Of a DNA stretch of 64,000 bases, positions 51,370 through 62,926 are shown piece by piece. The position numbers and the translations under genes are program-made. Within the stretch, counting starts at the first letter, position 1; every line of letters begins with the position of its first letter. The notes below the pieces were generated by a model, which ran no database searches, was not told the DNA's origin, and was given only the letters and a program-made list of their open reading frames with translations. This DNA comes from Devosia subaequoris (GTDB lineage Bacteria; Pseudomonadota; Alphaproteobacteria; Rhizobiales; Devosiaceae), in assembly GCF_014197055.1 (NCBI RefSeq), contig NZ_JACIEW010000008.1, positions 1 through 64,000 on the forward strand. The letters are read 5' to 3'.

Positions 51370-51389
51370 TATTCGGATAGGGTCCGGCC

Positions 51390-52940
51390 ATGTCGGACCG
51401 TGCCGTTTTTAGTGTTGATTCGCGTGCCCCCCGCCGGGGATTGCGACTCATGCTGGCCGCATCCGGCCTCTGGACATTTCTGGGCGCAAGTGCGGGCGGA
51501 TTGCTGCTGGCCGTGGGGCCGGGCGTGACATGGTTCACGGCAGTGGGGAGCCTGGTGGGCCTTGGCGTCACCGGGTGTCTGGCCGGCGGCTATTTCTTCG
51601 ACCAGCGCGAAGCGCAGCGTCTGGCCGCAATGGTCCAGGCGGCGGGTCTGTCCGACCGATCCGGCGAGGCGTTGTCCATCGGCGGTATTGTCGCGCGCCT
51701 GGGCAAGCGACTCGAAAAGGCCCATCATTTTCGCGCCGCCATCGGCATGCTTGAGGCGCCGCTGCTAGTGGTCGACGAGCATGGCGTCATTCTGGCCGCC
51801 AGCCGCGGCATGGAACGCCTGGCGCCAGGGGCGCGGGAAGGGGAAACCCTCGATGGCCTGTTCGGCGCCGGCTATCTTGAAACGGGCGGCGGTGCCCCCG
51901 AAGAAGCGCTGGTGCTGCTCGATCAGCGGCGCTTTGTGGCCCAGCGCCTGCCCTTGCCATCGGGGCGATATGCGCTGGAATTGCAGCCGGCGGGCTATTT
52001 CATCGAGGATGACCGGTTCGACCTGATGCTTGAAGCGCTCCGGCAGGGCCGTACCGGTTTCCGATTCGAGGATGATGCGGCGGCCAGCCAGCCCGTGCTG
52101 CGGGAGATCAATACGGCGCTTGCGGCGCTGGATGATGGGGTAGGTCAATTGCGGGCCGTGATGGAGGGCAAGACCGCTACGGTGCAGGACCTGCCTCTGG
52201 CGGACGAGGCGCAAATGGTGATCGAGCTGTTCTCGGGTCTGGACGAACAGCAGCGTGATGAGGCCCAGGCCCGCGTGGCGCTCGAAACTCGGCTCGCTTC
52301 GGTCAAAGAATTGCTGGCCCAGTTTGAAGCGCGGGCGGCCGCCACCGAAAAATCGGCGGAAACAGCGCGTGCGGCACTGGCTGCGGGCGTCGAGAAGATG
52401 GCTGTGCTCGAGGCCGAGCGGGCCGCTGCCGAAACACGCAATGAAGCGGCGCAATCCCTGGCCCGGCAGGCTGAAGAAGCAGCCGGACGCACCCGCACGC
52501 TGGTCAGCGAGATCGATCGCATGGCGCGGGAAATCGACACCATGACCGCCGGGATCGAAGATGTGTCATTCCGCACCAATCTTCTGGCCCTCAATGCGGC
52601 GGTGGAAGCGGCGCGCGCCGGGGAGAAGGGCGCAGGCTTTGCCGTGGTGGCCGATGAGGTGCGCCAGTTGGCCCAGGTCACCAATCGCAGCGCCAAGGAT
52701 ATTCGCGTGATCGCCGACAAGGGCAGGGCCCAGGCCCGGATCGGGCTCGAGGAGGCCGGGGGCTTGCAAAAAATCACCGCCCAATTGCAGGAGAATTTAC
52801 GCAATCTAAGCAATGAGCCGGCCACTATCTCGGCCAAAGAGGAGACGAGGGGACCCCGTTCGGTGTCTTTGGCGTCGCCAGGGCCGGTGGTCGAGATAGC
52901 CGATCAGGAGATCGCGTTCGACCAGCGCGCCGCCAGTTAA
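51390..52940 (+). CDS. Atypical methyl-accepting chemotaxis protein with PAS-like domain
   Basis: This 516-residue protein has two hydrophobic segments near the N-terminus ([20 protein letters not shown] and [20 protein letters not shown]), a PAS-like region at about 115-205 ([20 protein letters not shown]), then a coiled coil and the MCP hairpin tip at about 385-430 ([40 protein letters not shown]). The signalling domain is short and the second arm soon fades into a poorly conserved tail without a C-terminal pentapeptide. It differs from the four receptors downstream. In rhizobial che operons a soluble or PAS-bearing receptor occupies an equivalent place. Confidence 0.88.
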   Translation: MSDRAVFSVDSRAPRRGLRLMLAASGLWTFLGASAGGLLLAVGPGVTWFTAVGSLVGLGVTGCLAGGYFFDQREAQRLAAMVQAAGLSDRSGEALSIGGIVARLGKRLEKAHHFRAAIGMLEAPLLVVDEHGVILAASRGMERLAPGAREGETLDGLFGAGYLETGGGAPEEALVLLDQRRFVAQRLPLPSGRYALELQPAGYFIEDDRFDLMLEALRQGRTGFRFEDDAAASQPVLREINTALAALDDGVGQLRAVMEGKTATVQDLPLADEAQMVIELFSGLDEQQRDEAQARVALETRLASVKELLAQFEARAAATEKSAETARAALAAGVEKMAVLEAERAAAETRNEAAQSLARQAEEAAGRTRTLVSEIDRMAREIDTMTAGIEDVSFRTNLLALNAAVEAARAGEKGAGFAVVADEVRQLAQVTNRSAKDIRVIADKGRAQARIGLEEAGGLQKITAQLQENLRNLSNEPATISAKEETRGPRSVSLASPGPVVEIADQEIAFDQRAAS

Positions 52941-52974
52941 GCCGGAAGAAGTCCGGGGCAAAAAGGGTGGTTGC

Positions 52975-53814
52975 ATGGAACAGGGGGAATATACCCTCAG
53001 CGAGCGGGAATTCGCTCGTATCAAGGCACGGGTCTATTCCGTCGCCGGTATCGCGCTCAGCGATGCCAAGCGCACGCTTGTCGTGTCCCGGCTTTCCAAG
53101 ATCTTACGCGCGCTGCAATTGCCCAGTTTCGACGCCTATGTCGATTTTCTGGAACGCAGCGGGTCGGACAAGGATGGGCAGGATTTTGTCAACGCGCTGA
53201 CCACCAATCTGACGCGCTTTTATCGTGAAGATCACCATTTCGACCATTTGCGGGACTATGTGGGCGAGCTGATCGCCGAGCGTCCCCGCGGCACGCGACT
53301 GCGCATCTGGTCGGCGGGCTGCTCAACCGGGCAGGAGCCCTATACCATCGGCATGGATCTGCTTGCCGCCTTTCCCGAGCTCAAACGCTGGGACTTCAAG
53401 ATCCTGGCCACGGACATCGACACGGCGGTTTTGGCCAAGGCGGCGGGCGGGGTCTATCCGGAAAGCGAACTCAATGGCCTGAGCCCGGAGCGGGCGCGTC
53501 CGTTCGAGCGCACGGCCGGCGCAATTCGCATTCCCGCCAATGTACGCGAGCTCGTTTCGTTCAAACCGCTCAACCTGATCGGCGCCTGGCCGATGAAGGG
53601 GCCATTCGACGCCATCTTCTGCCGCAATGTGGCGATCTATTTCGACAAGCCAACTCAAGGTGAGATGTTCGGACGCTTCTGCAAGCTGCTCGCGCCTGAA
53701 GGCTATCTCTATATCGGCCACTCGGAAAACCTGGGTTCAGGTGGCGATGGCTTCCGACTGGTGGGCAAGACGATCTACCAGTCGCGTGAAAAACTGAACA
53801 AGCGAGCTGCATGA
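52975..53814 (+). CDS. cheR: Chemoreceptor methyltransferase CheR
   Basis: CheR uses SAM to methylate receptor glutamates. The 279-residue protein has the N-terminal helical domain (YTLSEREFARIKARVYSVAG), NLTRFYREDHHFDHL, the SAM-binding loop IWSAGCSTGQEPYTI, ILATDIDTAVLAKA, and FDAIFCRNVAIYF near residue 215, then GYLYIGHSENL. It overlaps cheB by four bases. The basic beta-subdomain residues that bind receptor pentapeptides would lie at about 165-190. Confidence 0.96.
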   Translation: MEQGEYTLSEREFARIKARVYSVAGIALSDAKRTLVVSRLSKILRALQLPSFDAYVDFLERSGSDKDGQDFVNALTTNLTRFYREDHHFDHLRDYVGELIAERPRGTRLRIWSAGCSTGQEPYTIGMDLLAAFPELKRWDFKILATDIDTAVLAKAAGGVYPESELNGLSPERARPFERTAGAIRIPANVRELVSFKPLNLIGAWPMKGPFDAIFCRNVAIYFDKPTQGEMFGRFCKLLAPEGYLYIGHSENLGSGGDGFRLVGKTIYQSREKLNKRAA

Positions 53815-54872
53815 TGAGCATCAAGGTTCTGGTCGTCGACGATTCGGCACTTATCCGCGAAGTTCTCGCCCGCATGCTGACGCGGGATGGCGATATCGAT
53901 GTGGTGGGCACCGCCACCGACCCCATCGACGCGCGCGAGAAGATCAAGACGCTCAATCCCGATGTGGTGACGCTCGATATCGAAATGCCCAACATGAACG
54001 GGCTGGCATTTCTTGAAAAACTGATGCGCCTGCGACCCACCCCCGTGGTGATGGTGTCGACGCTGACCAAGAAGGGAGCGAGCGAAACCCTGCTCGCCCT
54101 CGAACTGGGTGCCGTCGATTTCGTCGCCAAGCCGAGTGCCGAATTCGCCGGCGGGCTCGATGCATTCGGTGTGGGCCTGCGCGACAAGATCCGTGCTGCG
54201 GCCAAGTCCGATGTGCGGGGTCGGTCGGCCAGCCGGGCCGAGGTGCCCAAAACCGGCAAGATCCCGCTCAAGACCGCTGCTGCGCCTGAAGGGGCGTTGA
54301 TCGCCATCGGCGCCTCGACTGGCGGGGTGGAAGCCATTCGCGCCGTATTAGCGGAACTGCCGGCCGATTGTCCGCCGGTGGTCATTGCCCAGCACATGCC
54401 GGCCGGGTTCACCGGGCGTTTTGCGGCGCGGCTGGATGAGCTTTGTGCGCTTAAAGTGCAGGAAGCCGAGGATCGCATGGCGCTCAAGCCGGGTCACGCC
54501 TATGTGGCGCGGGGCGATTATCACCTGCGGGTCGAACGCTCCTCGGGACAGCTCAAATGTCGCCTTGAACAGGATAGGCTGGAAAGCGGGCATCGGCCCA
54601 GCGTCGATGTGCTGTTTGAGTCGGTGGCCAGGACGGTGGGGCCGATGGCCGTGGGCGCCATCCTGACCGGCATGGGCCGCGATGGCGCCAGGGGGCTCAA
54701 GCTGATGCGCGATGCAGGCGCCTATACGGTGGGGCAGAGCCAGGCTTCGGCGCTGGTTTATGGCATGCCGCGCGTCGCCTTCGAGGAAGGTGCGGTGGTC
54801 GAGCAGGCGCCAGTCGAGCAGATCGCTGCCAAGCTGGCCACAGCGCTGGTCAAGCTCAAAAACGCCGCGTGA
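53811..54872 (+). CDS. cheB: Chemoreceptor methylesterase/glutamine deamidase CheB
   Basis: CheB removes methyl groups from receptors when phosphorylated by CheA. The receiver domain (about 1-125) has Asp56 in VVTLDIEMPNMNG. After a linker the esterase domain has Ser in IAIGASTGGVEAI, His in IAQHMPAGFTGRFAARLDEL, and Asp in ILTGMGRDGARGLKLMRDAG, the full catalytic triad. 353 residues is normal length. ATG codons at 53811 and 53814 are both possible; the first gives the ATGA overlap with cheR. Confidence 0.96.
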   Translation: MMSIKVLVVDDSALIREVLARMLTRDGDIDVVGTATDPIDAREKIKTLNPDVVTLDIEMPNMNGLAFLEKLMRLRPTPVVMVSTLTKKGASETLLALELGAVDFVAKPSAEFAGGLDAFGVGLRDKIRAAAKSDVRGRSASRAEVPKTGKIPLKTAAAPEGALIAIGASTGGVEAIRAVLAELPADCPPVVIAQHMPAGFTGRFAARLDELCALKVQEAEDRMALKPGHAYVARGDYHLRVERSSGQLKCRLEQDRLESGHRPSVDVLFESVARTVGPMAVGAILTGMGRDGARGLKLMRDAGAYTVGQSQASALVYGMPRVAFEEGAVVEQAPVEQIAAKLATALVKLKNAA

Positions 54873-54984
54873 ACGGCCAAGCGAGAATGCCAATGGCGCA
54901 GTTGAGAGAATTGTAACGCTTGACCCATAGAGTTTGAGTCAAGTGCGGCCCGAAGGCCGAAGGCGCGTAGAGGTAAGAATAACC

Positions 54985-55374
54985 ATGCCAAAAGCGAGCG
55001 CTGTGAGCGTCCTGATCGTTGATGACCAGCAGTCCATGCGCGGGATCTGTAAGTACATCCTGACCCAGCTCGGGTTCAAGGAAATCATCGAAGCCAAATC
55101 TGGGCGCGATGCCCTGGGCAAGCTCGAAAAGTCCAACGTCGATCTGATCATTTCCGACTGGAACATGGAAGATATTGATGGGCTGACCCTGCTCAAGGTG
55201 ATCCGCAAGCACCCCCGAACACAGGCCATGCCCTTTATCATGGCGACGGGCCGATCGGACAAGGAACAGGTCAAGGAAGCCATTTCCTTTGGCGTGAATA
55301 ATTACATCATCAAGCCGTTTGATGCTTCGACCATGAAGAAGCGGATCGAGGCGGTGATCGGCGCGCTCACCTGA
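54985..55374 (+). CDS. cheY2: Chemotaxis response regulator CheY (second copy)
   Basis: This 129-residue receiver domain has the acidic pair in LIVDDQQSMRG, phosphoacceptor Asp58 in LIISDWNMEDIDG, Thr in MATGRSDKEQ and Lys in YIIKPFDAS. By analogy with Sinorhizobium, this copy next to cheR-cheB is the main motor-binding CheY, while the copy next to cheA is the sink. The DWNMEDIDG motif matches that branch. AGAGGTAAG precedes ATG 54985. A strong terminator follows. Confidence 0.94.
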   Translation: MPKASAVSVLIVDDQQSMRGICKYILTQLGFKEIIEAKSGRDALGKLEKSNVDLIISDWNMEDIDGLTLLKVIRKHPRTQAMPFIMATGRSDKEQVKEAISFGVNNYIIKPFDASTMKKRIEAVIGALT

Positions 55375-55396
55375 TCGGTCGCCCTCCAAGGTTTCA

Positions 55397-55431
55397 AACG
55401 CCCCCGCTCTCGCAGCGGGGGCGTTCTTCAT
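55397..55431 (+). terminator. Rho-independent terminator after cheY2
   Basis: AACGCCCCCGC (55397-55407) and GCGGGGGCGTT (55415-55425) form an 11-base perfect stem with a 7-base loop, then CTTCATT. It separates the cheD-mcp-cheR-cheB-cheY2 unit from the receptor cluster. Confidence 0.85.
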
Positions 55432-55622
55432 TGAAAAACACTGTTCTCACAGATGATTGCCTAATAATTGGGCGCTCCGCACTTGTCCGTAAGAGATGAT
55501 TAAGCCTGTGCCGGTATCGTTTTCATGACAGCGCGTTCGCGTTGCGTGACTGCCTGCGCATGGGCCGCCCGGCCTGTTGCTGCCTAGAGGAAGCAGTCGC
55601 CGTTGGGGGAGCAAATAGAAGT

Positions 55623-58154
55623 ATGAAGTTCATTCCGCAACTCAGGATTGCCCAGAAATTGCCGCTGGCCCTGGTGGGGTCCGCGCTCGTTGTCAGTGCC
55701 GGCGTGGGTATTGCGAGCTATCTGATCGGCCTGGGGACCGTTCAGGAACAGCGCGACCAGTCCATGCAGGCCTCGCTCAATACGGCCAGCGCGCTGGTCA
55801 GCGACTATTATTCCAGCGCCGAGGTCGATCTGAGGCTTTTCGTGCAGCGCTCCGATACCGTTACGGCCATGCAGAACATGACCCGTTCGCTCGACGAGTT
55901 GCGCATGGGGCTCAAGGAGAGGGCTGCCGCGCAGCTGCAAAAGGCCTATGTTACCGACAGCCCCAACCCCGAAGATCGCGCCGCGGTCGACAGCGTGGGG
56001 ATCATGGGTGCGAGCTACGATCCGGTGCACAAGCGCTATCATCCCGGGTTTCGCACGCTCATGCTTGAGCGTGGCTATACCGATGTGCTGATGATTTCGG
56101 CGGCTGGTGACGTCGTCTATTCGGTGGCCAAGAACACCGATTTTGCCACCAATGTCGTCAATGAAGGAGATGCTGCCGCCTCAGGTCTCGGTCAGGCTTT
56201 CGCCGCGGCGAAGAATCTGGGCCCGGGCGAAGCAGCCTTTGTCGATTTTTCGACCTATGATCCCACCGCGACGCCGGAAAGCTTCATGGCCATGCCGATC
56301 TATAGCGGCGATGAGAGCACCGGCGTCATGGTGTTGGCGATCTCGCCCGAGGCGATGAGTACAGCCGTTTCGAGCCTTGCGGGGCTGGGGCGGAGTGGGG
56401 AAGTGGTCGTGGTCGGCCAGGATGGCCTGTTGCGCTCTGAATCCCCGCGCACCGAAGAGGCCGATGTGCTGGCCACCAGCCTCACCTCCGATGTCATCGC
56501 CGGGGCCTTTGCCGGCGAAAACGGGGAGGGTCTGAGCACCGATTATCGTGGCGCACCGATGGTGGTGCGGGCCCAGCCGGTGAGTGTGCATGACGTCACC
56601 TGGGCGATTGCCGCGGTACAGCCGGAAGACGAGGCTTATGCCGCTGTCGTCCAGATGCGCAACATGACGCTCGCTGTGGGCGGGATCCTGCTGGCCATAG
56701 CCGCGGTCATCGGATTTTTCTTTGCCCGCTCGATCAGCAAGCCGATTTCGCGCCTGACCGATACCATGGACGCGCTGGCCAATGGCGAACTCGAGGTCGA
56801 GGTCAGGGGCGCGCGCCGGGCCGACGAGATCGGCGCCATGGCGCGGGCTGTCGAGGTGTTCCGGGAAAACGCCCTCAAGGTCAATGAGATGACCGAAGCC
56901 GAGGCGGCACGGATCGTGGCGAGTCAGGCCGAGCGGGCCGCCATGATGCAAGATCTGCAGCGGGCCTTCGGCCAGGTGGTCGATGCTGCCATTGCCGGCG
57001 ATTTTTCCCAGCGCGTGACCGCTGAGTTCCCCGATGACGAGCTCAATACGCTGGCTCGCTCCGTCAACGGATTGGTCGAGACCGTCGACCGGGGCGTCAG
57101 CGAGACCGGCACGGTGCTTTCGGCGCTGGCCAATACCGATCTGACCCAGCGCATGAAGGGTGACTATCAGGGCTCGTTTGCGCGCCTCAAGGCCGACACC
57201 AATGCGGTGGCCGACAAGCTCACCGATATTGTGGGCCAGTTGCGCGACACCTCTCGGGCGCTCAAGACGGCCACTGGTGAAATTCTCTCGGGTGCCAATG
57301 ATCTCTCGGAACGCACCACCAAGCAGGCGGCAACCATCGAGGAGACGTCGGCGGCCATGGAACAGCTTGCCGCCACCGTGCTCAGCAATGCCGAACGCGC
57401 CAAACAGGCCTCCGGCGTTGCCACCGGGGTGACTCATACCGCCGAAGAGGGTGGCCAGGTCATGGGCCAGGCCACGGCGGCCATGGAGCGCATCACCCAG
57501 TCTTCTGCCAAGATCTCCAACATTATCGGTCTGATCGACGACATCGCCTTCCAGACCAATCTGCTTGCCCTCAACGCCTCCGTGGAAGCGGCGCGCGCCG
57601 GAGAGGCCGGCAAGGGCTTCGCCGTGGTGGCTGTGGAAGTGCGGCGCCTGGCCCAGAGTGCCGCGCAGGCCTCGAGCGACGTCAAGGCGCTGATCGAGCA
57701 GAGCGCCGACGAGGTCAAGGGCGGCTCCAAGCTGGTGGCCGATGCGGCCGGTCGGCTGGAAGAAATTCTCACCTCGGCCCGCTCTTCCAGCGAATTGATG
57801 AACAATATCGCCCGTGAGAGCCGCGAACAGGCGTCTTCTATCGACGAGGTCAATACCGCGGTCCGCACCATGGACGAGATGACCCAGCACAACGCCGCCC
57901 TGGTCGAGGAAATGAATGCCTCGATCGAGCAGACCGAAGCCCAGGCGACTCAGCTCGACACAATCGTCGACATTTTCGCCCTGGAGCAGAAGGGGGCCGG
58001 GCCGGCACCGATTGTCTCACCGGCAGAGGCGAAAGGCGCGGTCAAAACGATTGCGCAGGGCGCACGCGGTTTGCAGGCCAAGCTCAGCACGGCAGCGAAA
58101 TCCTATTTGAGCAGGGGCAACGCGGCCGTCGATACCGACTGGAGCGAATTCTAA
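55623..58154 (+). CDS. Methyl-accepting chemotaxis protein with large Cache-like sensor (receptor 1)
   Basis: This 843-residue receptor has TM1 at about 14-36 ([20 protein letters not shown]), a periplasmic region of some 300 residues that looks like a double Cache domain, TM2 at about 348-370 ([20 protein letters not shown]), two HAMP units, then an MCP signalling domain at about 545-780 with hairpin tip [20 protein letters not shown] and [20 protein letters not shown]. It ends [15 protein letters not shown] fits the xWxxF pentapeptide that tethers CheR and CheB. GGGGAG lies ahead of ATG 55623. First of at least four tandem receptors. Confidence 0.94.
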   Translation: MKFIPQLRIAQKLPLALVGSALVVSAGVGIASYLIGLGTVQEQRDQSMQASLNTASALVSDYYSSAEVDLRLFVQRSDTVTAMQNMTRSLDELRMGLKERAAAQLQKAYVTDSPNPEDRAAVDSVGIMGASYDPVHKRYHPGFRTLMLERGYTDVLMISAAGDVVYSVAKNTDFATNVVNEGDAAASGLGQAFAAAKNLGPGEAAFVDFSTYDPTATPESFMAMPIYSGDESTGVMVLAISPEAMSTAVSSLAGLGRSGEVVVVGQDGLLRSESPRTEEADVLATSLTSDVIAGAFAGENGEGLSTDYRGAPMVVRAQPVSVHDVTWAIAAVQPEDEAYAAVVQMRNMTLAVGGILLAIAAVIGFFFARSISKPISRLTDTMDALANGELEVEVRGARRADEIGAMARAVEVFRENALKVNEMTEAEAARIVASQAERAAMMQDLQRAFGQVVDAAIAGDFSQRVTAEFPDDELNTLARSVNGLVETVDRGVSETGTVLSALANTDLTQRMKGDYQGSFARLKADTNAVADKLTDIVGQLRDTSRALKTATGEILSGANDLSERTTKQAATIEETSAAMEQLAATVLSNAERAKQASGVATGVTHTAEEGGQVMGQATAAMERITQSSAKISNIIGLIDDIAFQTNLLALNASVEAARAGEAGKGFAVVAVEVRRLAQSAAQASSDVKALIEQSADEVKGGSKLVADAAGRLEEILTSARSSSELMNNIARESREQASSIDEVNTAVRTMDEMTQHNAALVEEMNASIEQTEAQATQLDTIVDIFALEQKGAGPAPIVSPAEAKGAVKTIAQGARGLQAKLSTAAKSYLSRGNAAVDTDWSEF

Positions 58155-58164
58155 TCCGGGGTTG

Positions 58165-58192
58165 AAAAGGGCGCTTTCGGGCGCTCTTTTTT
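58165..58192 (+). terminator. Rho-independent terminator after receptor 1
   Basis: AAAAGGGCGC (58165-58174) and GCGCTCTTTT (58181-58190) form a 10-base stem with one G-T pair around TTTCGG, followed by TTTTTT. Receptor genes downstream are therefore probably separately transcribed. Confidence 0.8.
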
Positions 58193-58300
58193 CAGGCGCG
58201 AACAACTACCATACAAGATCAACCTATCGTTAAGCCTCAAGGGGATAGCGTGTGGCCGCCGGGGAAGAGGACTTCGGCACCGGGTTGGGAGGGGGAAACC

Positions 58301-60385
58301 ATGAAAATTCTGACGGGCTGGCGCCACATGCGCATGACCACAGCCATTGCTGCCTTGCTGTTGACCAGCATCATGGTGACCATCGTCGCCTATAGCGTAA
58401 GCACCTATCTCAGCCTGCGCGGGCAAGCCGTGGGACAGGCCATTGCGCAGCAGAACGCAGATCTGAAGACGGCCGCGACGGTCCTTGAAAAGCGCCTGTC
58501 CGGATCGGTACTGACCTGGTCGGAGGAGGATGGCAGCATTGTCAGCTTCACCACCTATTCCATTCCCTATTTCTACGACACGGGCGCGGTGGACTCGGTC
58601 ACCCAGGTGACCGGCGGCGAAACCATCGTGTTCAGCCTCGATGAGCAAGGGCAGTTCGTCGCCAAGTCGACCAGCTTGGAGGCCGAGGCGGAAGGCGAGC
58701 GCCTGACCGATTTCGTGCTTGACCCAGCCAGCCCGGCCGCCGCCACGCTGACATCGGGTGCCGCGTTCCATGGCGAGATGACGCTTGCAGGCACAACCTA
58801 CAATGCGGCGGCCTATCCGATCCACAAGCTCGATGGCACTTTGCTTGGCGCCTTCTGGGTGGGCAAGGATGTGGCGCTGGCCGATGCGGCTGCCAATGCG
58901 GCGCTGCCGGGACTGGCGGCGATGGCCGGTGTGTTGCTCGTGGTGATGGGGCTGATCGGACTTCTGGCCTCGCGCCTCCTGACCCGGCCAATCCCCAGGC
59001 TGGCCGAAACCATGGATGCCATTGCCGCAGGCGACTACACGGTCGAAGTGCCCTTTGTCGAACGCGGCAACGAGATCGGCGCCATGGCGCGTGCAGTGGA
59101 AGTGTTCCGCGAGAACGGCCAGCGGGTCAGCCAGATGACCGAGGCCGAAGCGGCGCGGATCGTGGCTGATCAGGAAGACCGCCAGCGCATGATGGGCGAA
59201 TTGCAGGATGCGTTCGGCGTGGTGGTCGATGCGGCCGCGGCCGGCGATTTCGGTCGCCGCGTCAATGTGGAATTCCCCGATCCCGAACTCAATGCGCTTT
59301 CGAGCAGTGTCAATAATCTGGTGGCGACGTTCGAGCGCGGCGTGACCGAAGTCGGCTCGGTGCTTGGCGCCCTGGCCAATACAGATCTGACCCTCCGCAT
59401 GCAGGGTGAATATCAGGGCGCCCTGGCGCAGCTCAAATCAGATACCAATGCGGTGGCCGAAAAACTCAGCGATGTCGTCGGACAGTTGCGGGCCACCTCC
59501 GGCACCCTCAAGACCGCAACCAGTGAAATCCTTTCGGGCGCCAATGACCTGTCCGAACGTACCACCAAGCAGGCGGCAACGATCGAGGAGACCTCGGCGG
59601 CCATGGAGCAGTTGGCGACGACGGTGCTTAGCAATGCCGAGCGGGCGCAGGATGCCAGCCAGCGCTCCAGCGTGGTCACCCGTACCGCCGAAGAGGGCGG
59701 GCAGGTGATGGCCGACGCAACCGAAGCAATGGAAAAGATCACCAGTTCATCAGGCAAGATCTCCAATATCATCGGCATGATCGACGACATTGCCTTCCAG
59801 ACCAATTTGTTGGCGCTCAACGCGTCGGTGGAGGCGGCGCGTGCCGGTGAGGCCGGCAAGGGTTTTGCCGTGGTCGCTGTGGAAGTGCGACGTCTGGCGC
59901 AATCGGCAGCACAGGCCTCGAGCGATGTGAAAGCGCTGATCGAACAGAGTGCCGACGAAGTTAAAGGCGGGTCGAGCCTGGTGGCCAATGCGGCGACCAA
60001 GCTGAATGCCATTCTCGAGGCGGCGCGCGCGTCAAACGAATTGATGCATTCCATCGCTTCGGAAAGCCGTGAACAGGCATCGTCCATCGAGGAGGTCAAT
60101 ATGGCCGTACGCACCATGGACGAGATGACCCAGCACAATGCGGCGTTGGTCGAGGAGATGAATGCGGCGATCGAACAGACCGAAGCCCAGGCGACCCAGC
60201 TCGACCAGATTGTCGAAGTGTTTCGGGTAGACGAACAGGCAGATGCCTCTCCCCGCACCGCTGATCGGGCGGCGGTGGCCGAGATGCCCCTGGCGCCCAA
60301 GCCCACCTCCCGACTCAAGGCGGCCAGCCGCACCTATCTCAGCCAGGGCAATGCCGCGATCGATGCCGATTGGAACGAATTCTAG
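58301..60385 (+). CDS. Methyl-accepting chemotaxis protein with small Cache-type sensor (receptor 2)
   Basis: This 694-residue receptor has TM1 at about 14-38 ([20 protein letters not shown]), a periplasmic domain of about 165 residues ([20 protein letters not shown], then [20 protein letters not shown]), TM2 at about 203-226, HAMP, a second HAMP, and the MCP domain with tip [20 protein letters not shown]. The sensor closely resembles those of receptors 3 and 4 (Cache 3/Cache 2 fusion type) and not receptor 1. It ends AIDADWNEF, again an xWxxF pentapeptide. GGGAGGGGGAAACC precedes the ATG. Confidence 0.94.
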   Translation: MKILTGWRHMRMTTAIAALLLTSIMVTIVAYSVSTYLSLRGQAVGQAIAQQNADLKTAATVLEKRLSGSVLTWSEEDGSIVSFTTYSIPYFYDTGAVDSVTQVTGGETIVFSLDEQGQFVAKSTSLEAEAEGERLTDFVLDPASPAAATLTSGAAFHGEMTLAGTTYNAAAYPIHKLDGTLLGAFWVGKDVALADAAANAALPGLAAMAGVLLVVMGLIGLLASRLLTRPIPRLAETMDAIAAGDYTVEVPFVERGNEIGAMARAVEVFRENGQRVSQMTEAEAARIVADQEDRQRMMGELQDAFGVVVDAAAAGDFGRRVNVEFPDPELNALSSSVNNLVATFERGVTEVGSVLGALANTDLTLRMQGEYQGALAQLKSDTNAVAEKLSDVVGQLRATSGTLKTATSEILSGANDLSERTTKQAATIEETSAAMEQLATTVLSNAERAQDASQRSSVVTRTAEEGGQVMADATEAMEKITSSSGKISNIIGMIDDIAFQTNLLALNASVEAARAGEAGKGFAVVAVEVRRLAQSAAQASSDVKALIEQSADEVKGGSSLVANAATKLNAILEAARASNELMHSIASESREQASSIEEVNMAVRTMDEMTQHNAALVEEMNAAIEQTEAQATQLDQIVEVFRVDEQADASPRTADRAAVAEMPLAPKPTSRLKAASRTYLSQGNAAIDADWNEF

Positions 60386-60565
60386 GCACGCAGAGCCGGC
60401 ATGTGGCGTCAGAATGGGGTGGCTACTCTGAAAAAGTCTCCCCAACTCTGTAAAGGGAAGGGCATTATCGGGTGATTCAGGCCGCAAATTTACACTGCGG
60501 TGCCTGCAAAATGAAAATGCATGGCGACTAAGTTACTGTAATACTTGATTAAATTTGAGGCTTCT

Positions 60566-62665
60566 ATGCTGTCCCCCAAAGTGCAACGCTTGGGGGCAAG
60601 CATGTCTGGTCTGGCTTCTCGTCTGTTTGGTCGTTTGAGTCTGAGGTTCCAGATCTCGGGTCTGGTGATGGCGGCTATCGTGGTGTCCATCTCGGTGGTG
60701 GCCATGGCGGTCTATCTCAGCTTCTCATCGACGATGATGCAGCAAGGCCGGGATCGGCAGGACAGCAATCTCAAGACAGCGGCAACCATCTTTGCCGCAG
60801 CTACCAACAATAAGGGTGGAACGGTGGTCCACTGGGCCGAGGACGGCGCCATGAGCCAGGTGACGGGCTGGGCGCTGCTGCCTTTCTTCGATACCGAGCT
60901 GGTCGACGGCATTGCCCGTGTCACCGGGGCCGAGGCCGCCATCTACATCACTGACAAGGACAGCGGCGCGCTGGTCAACAACACCACCACGCTGCATAGC
61001 GCGGACGGGGAGAGCCTGAAGGGTCGCGCCATCGACCCCGAAGGTCCGGTGCTGGCGGCGTTGAGTGCGGGCGAAGGCTGGTTCGGCGAGGAAGAGCTGG
61101 CCGGGCAGCGCTATTATTCGGCCTATTTTCCGGTCAACCGGGAAGACGGGGCGCTCGCCGGGGCCCTGTTTGTCGGCGAGACAATGGCGACCATCGAGCA
61201 ATCGGTCGCCGACATGATGGGGTTCCTCGCCGTGATCGCCCTGGCCACCGGGCTGGTGCTGGCTGGTATCGGCTATGTGGTGAGCCTGGTTATCATCCGC
61301 CCAATCCCGCGCATCGCCAATGCCATGGGGTCAATCGCTGAAGGGGCCTATGACACCGAAGTGCCCTATCGTGAGCTGGGCAATGAAGTTGGCAGCATGG
61401 CCCGTGCGGTGGAAGTGTTCCGCGAAAATGGCCTGCGCGTCAGCGAAATGACCGAGGCTGAGGCTGCGCGTATCGTTGCGGACGAAGAAAACCGCCGCCA
61501 GATGATGGCAGAATTGCAGGGTGCGTTTGGCGCGGTGGTCGATGCCGCCGTGGCCGGCGATTTCGGGAAGCGCGTCGCCACGCAGTTCCCCGACGAGGAG
61601 CTCAACGTGCTGGCGTCGAGTGTCAACAATCTGGTCTCCACCGTCGATCGCGGTGTCAGCGAGGTTGGGGCAGTGCTCGGGGCCCTGGCCAATACCGATC
61701 TCACTCGCCGCATGGAGGGCGACTATGAAGGCGCGCTGGCGCGACTTAAGGACGACACCAATGCGGTGGCCGACAAGCTGAATGAAGTGGTCGGGCAGTT
61801 GCGCGCCACGTCGGGCACCCTCAAGACCGCGACCAGTGAAATCCTTTCCGGCGCCAATGACCTGTCCGAGCGCACCACCAAGCAGGCGGCCACGATCGAG
61901 GAGACCTCGGCGGCCATGGAACAGCTTGCCAGCACCGTGCTCACCAATGCCGAGCGGGCGCAGGATGCCAGCCGCAGCGCGGCCCAGGTGACCCAGACCG
62001 CCGAGGATGGCGGGCGAGTCATGGTCGAGGCGACCGATGCCATGGAAAGGATCACGACCTCCTCGGGCAAGATTTCCAACATCATCGGCATGATCGACGA
62101 CATCGCCTTCCAGACCAATCTGCTTGCCCTCAACGCGTCCGTGGAAGCGGCGCGGGCCGGTGAAGCGGGCAAGGGCTTTGCCGTGGTCGCCGTGGAAGTG
62201 CGGCGCCTGGCGCAGAGCGCCGCGCAGGCCTCGAGCGAGGTCAAGACGCTGATTGAGCAGAGCGCCCATGAGGTCAAGGGCGGCTCGCGCCTGGTGGCCG
62301 ATGCGGCGACCAAGCTCACCGCCATTCTCGAAGCGGCCCGCACCTCCAATGACCTGATGCATTCGATTGCCAATGAAAGCCGCGAACAGGCCTCGTCCAT
62401 CGAGGAGGTCAATACCGCCGTGCGCACCATGGACGAGATGACCCAGCACAATGCGGCGCTGGTCGAAGAAATGAATGCCGCAATCGAACAGACCGAAGCC
62501 CAGGCGACCCAGCTCGACTGGATCGTCGATGTGTTCCATGTGGGTGAAGCAACTGCGCCGACTTTGCCGGCGGCGGCCAGCGCAAAGGCGCGTGTGAAGA
62601 CCGCCGGAAGGGCCTATCTGGCTCAGGGAAACGCCGCGCTTGAGCCGGACTGGAGCGAGTTCTAG
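60566..62665 (+). CDS. Methyl-accepting chemotaxis protein with small Cache-type sensor (receptor 3)
   Basis: This 699-residue receptor has an N-terminal basic/amphipathic stretch, TM1 at about 35-58 ([20 protein letters not shown]), a small Cache-type periplasmic domain ([40 protein letters not shown]), TM2 at about 219-242, two HAMP units and the MCP signalling domain with the same tip as its neighbours. It ends [10 protein letters not shown] with the xWxxF pentapeptide. The ATG at 60566 follows TTGAGGCTTCT. Very similar to receptor 2 in the cytoplasmic half. Confidence 0.94.
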   Translation: MLSPKVQRLGASMSGLASRLFGRLSLRFQISGLVMAAIVVSISVVAMAVYLSFSSTMMQQGRDRQDSNLKTAATIFAAATNNKGGTVVHWAEDGAMSQVTGWALLPFFDTELVDGIARVTGAEAAIYITDKDSGALVNNTTTLHSADGESLKGRAIDPEGPVLAALSAGEGWFGEEELAGQRYYSAYFPVNREDGALAGALFVGETMATIEQSVADMMGFLAVIALATGLVLAGIGYVVSLVIIRPIPRIANAMGSIAEGAYDTEVPYRELGNEVGSMARAVEVFRENGLRVSEMTEAEAARIVADEENRRQMMAELQGAFGAVVDAAVAGDFGKRVATQFPDEELNVLASSVNNLVSTVDRGVSEVGAVLGALANTDLTRRMEGDYEGALARLKDDTNAVADKLNEVVGQLRATSGTLKTATSEILSGANDLSERTTKQAATIEETSAAMEQLASTVLTNAERAQDASRSAAQVTQTAEDGGRVMVEATDAMERITTSSGKISNIIGMIDDIAFQTNLLALNASVEAARAGEAGKGFAVVAVEVRRLAQSAAQASSEVKTLIEQSAHEVKGGSRLVADAATKLTAILEAARTSNDLMHSIANESREQASSIEEVNTAVRTMDEMTQHNAALVEEMNAAIEQTEAQATQLDWIVDVFHVGEATAPTLPAAASAKARVKTAGRAYLAQGNAALEPDWSEF

Positions 62666-62751
62666 GCGCACCCGCGCGGACAGAATCAGATGCGGGCGCG
62701 GTGCGGATGGAGGGCAATGGTATCTGTTTCCGACCCGTCCCTGCGGTCAGA

Positions 62752-62792
62752 CCGGGCAAAAAAAGTGTCGAATTGCACATTTTTTGTCCCGG
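62752..62792 (+). terminator. Hairpin with T-run between receptors 3 and 4
   Basis: CCGGGCAAAAAAAGTG and CACATTTTTTGTCCCGG form an imperfect long stem around an 8-base loop, 87 bases after the receptor 3 stop. The A/T-rich part would give a U-rich stretch in RNA. It may be a weak or bidirectional terminator. Confidence 0.5.
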
Positions 62793-62926
62793 AATGGCGG
62801 TCAAAATCGGTTCCGGAAAAATCCGTACAGTTTTCGGTAAACTGTTTCTCATAGCGTGTTTCGCCTGTGGCCGGTTCCGGGAGTGTTTCCAGAAGGAAGG
62901 CCGGGTCCGAACGGGGGAGAACCGCT

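Noticed and set aside
56181..57890. Long minus-strand open frames antisense to receptor 1, with similar ones opposite receptors 2 and 3
   Set aside because: The sense frames encode complete receptors. The antisense frames resemble each other only because the receptors do.
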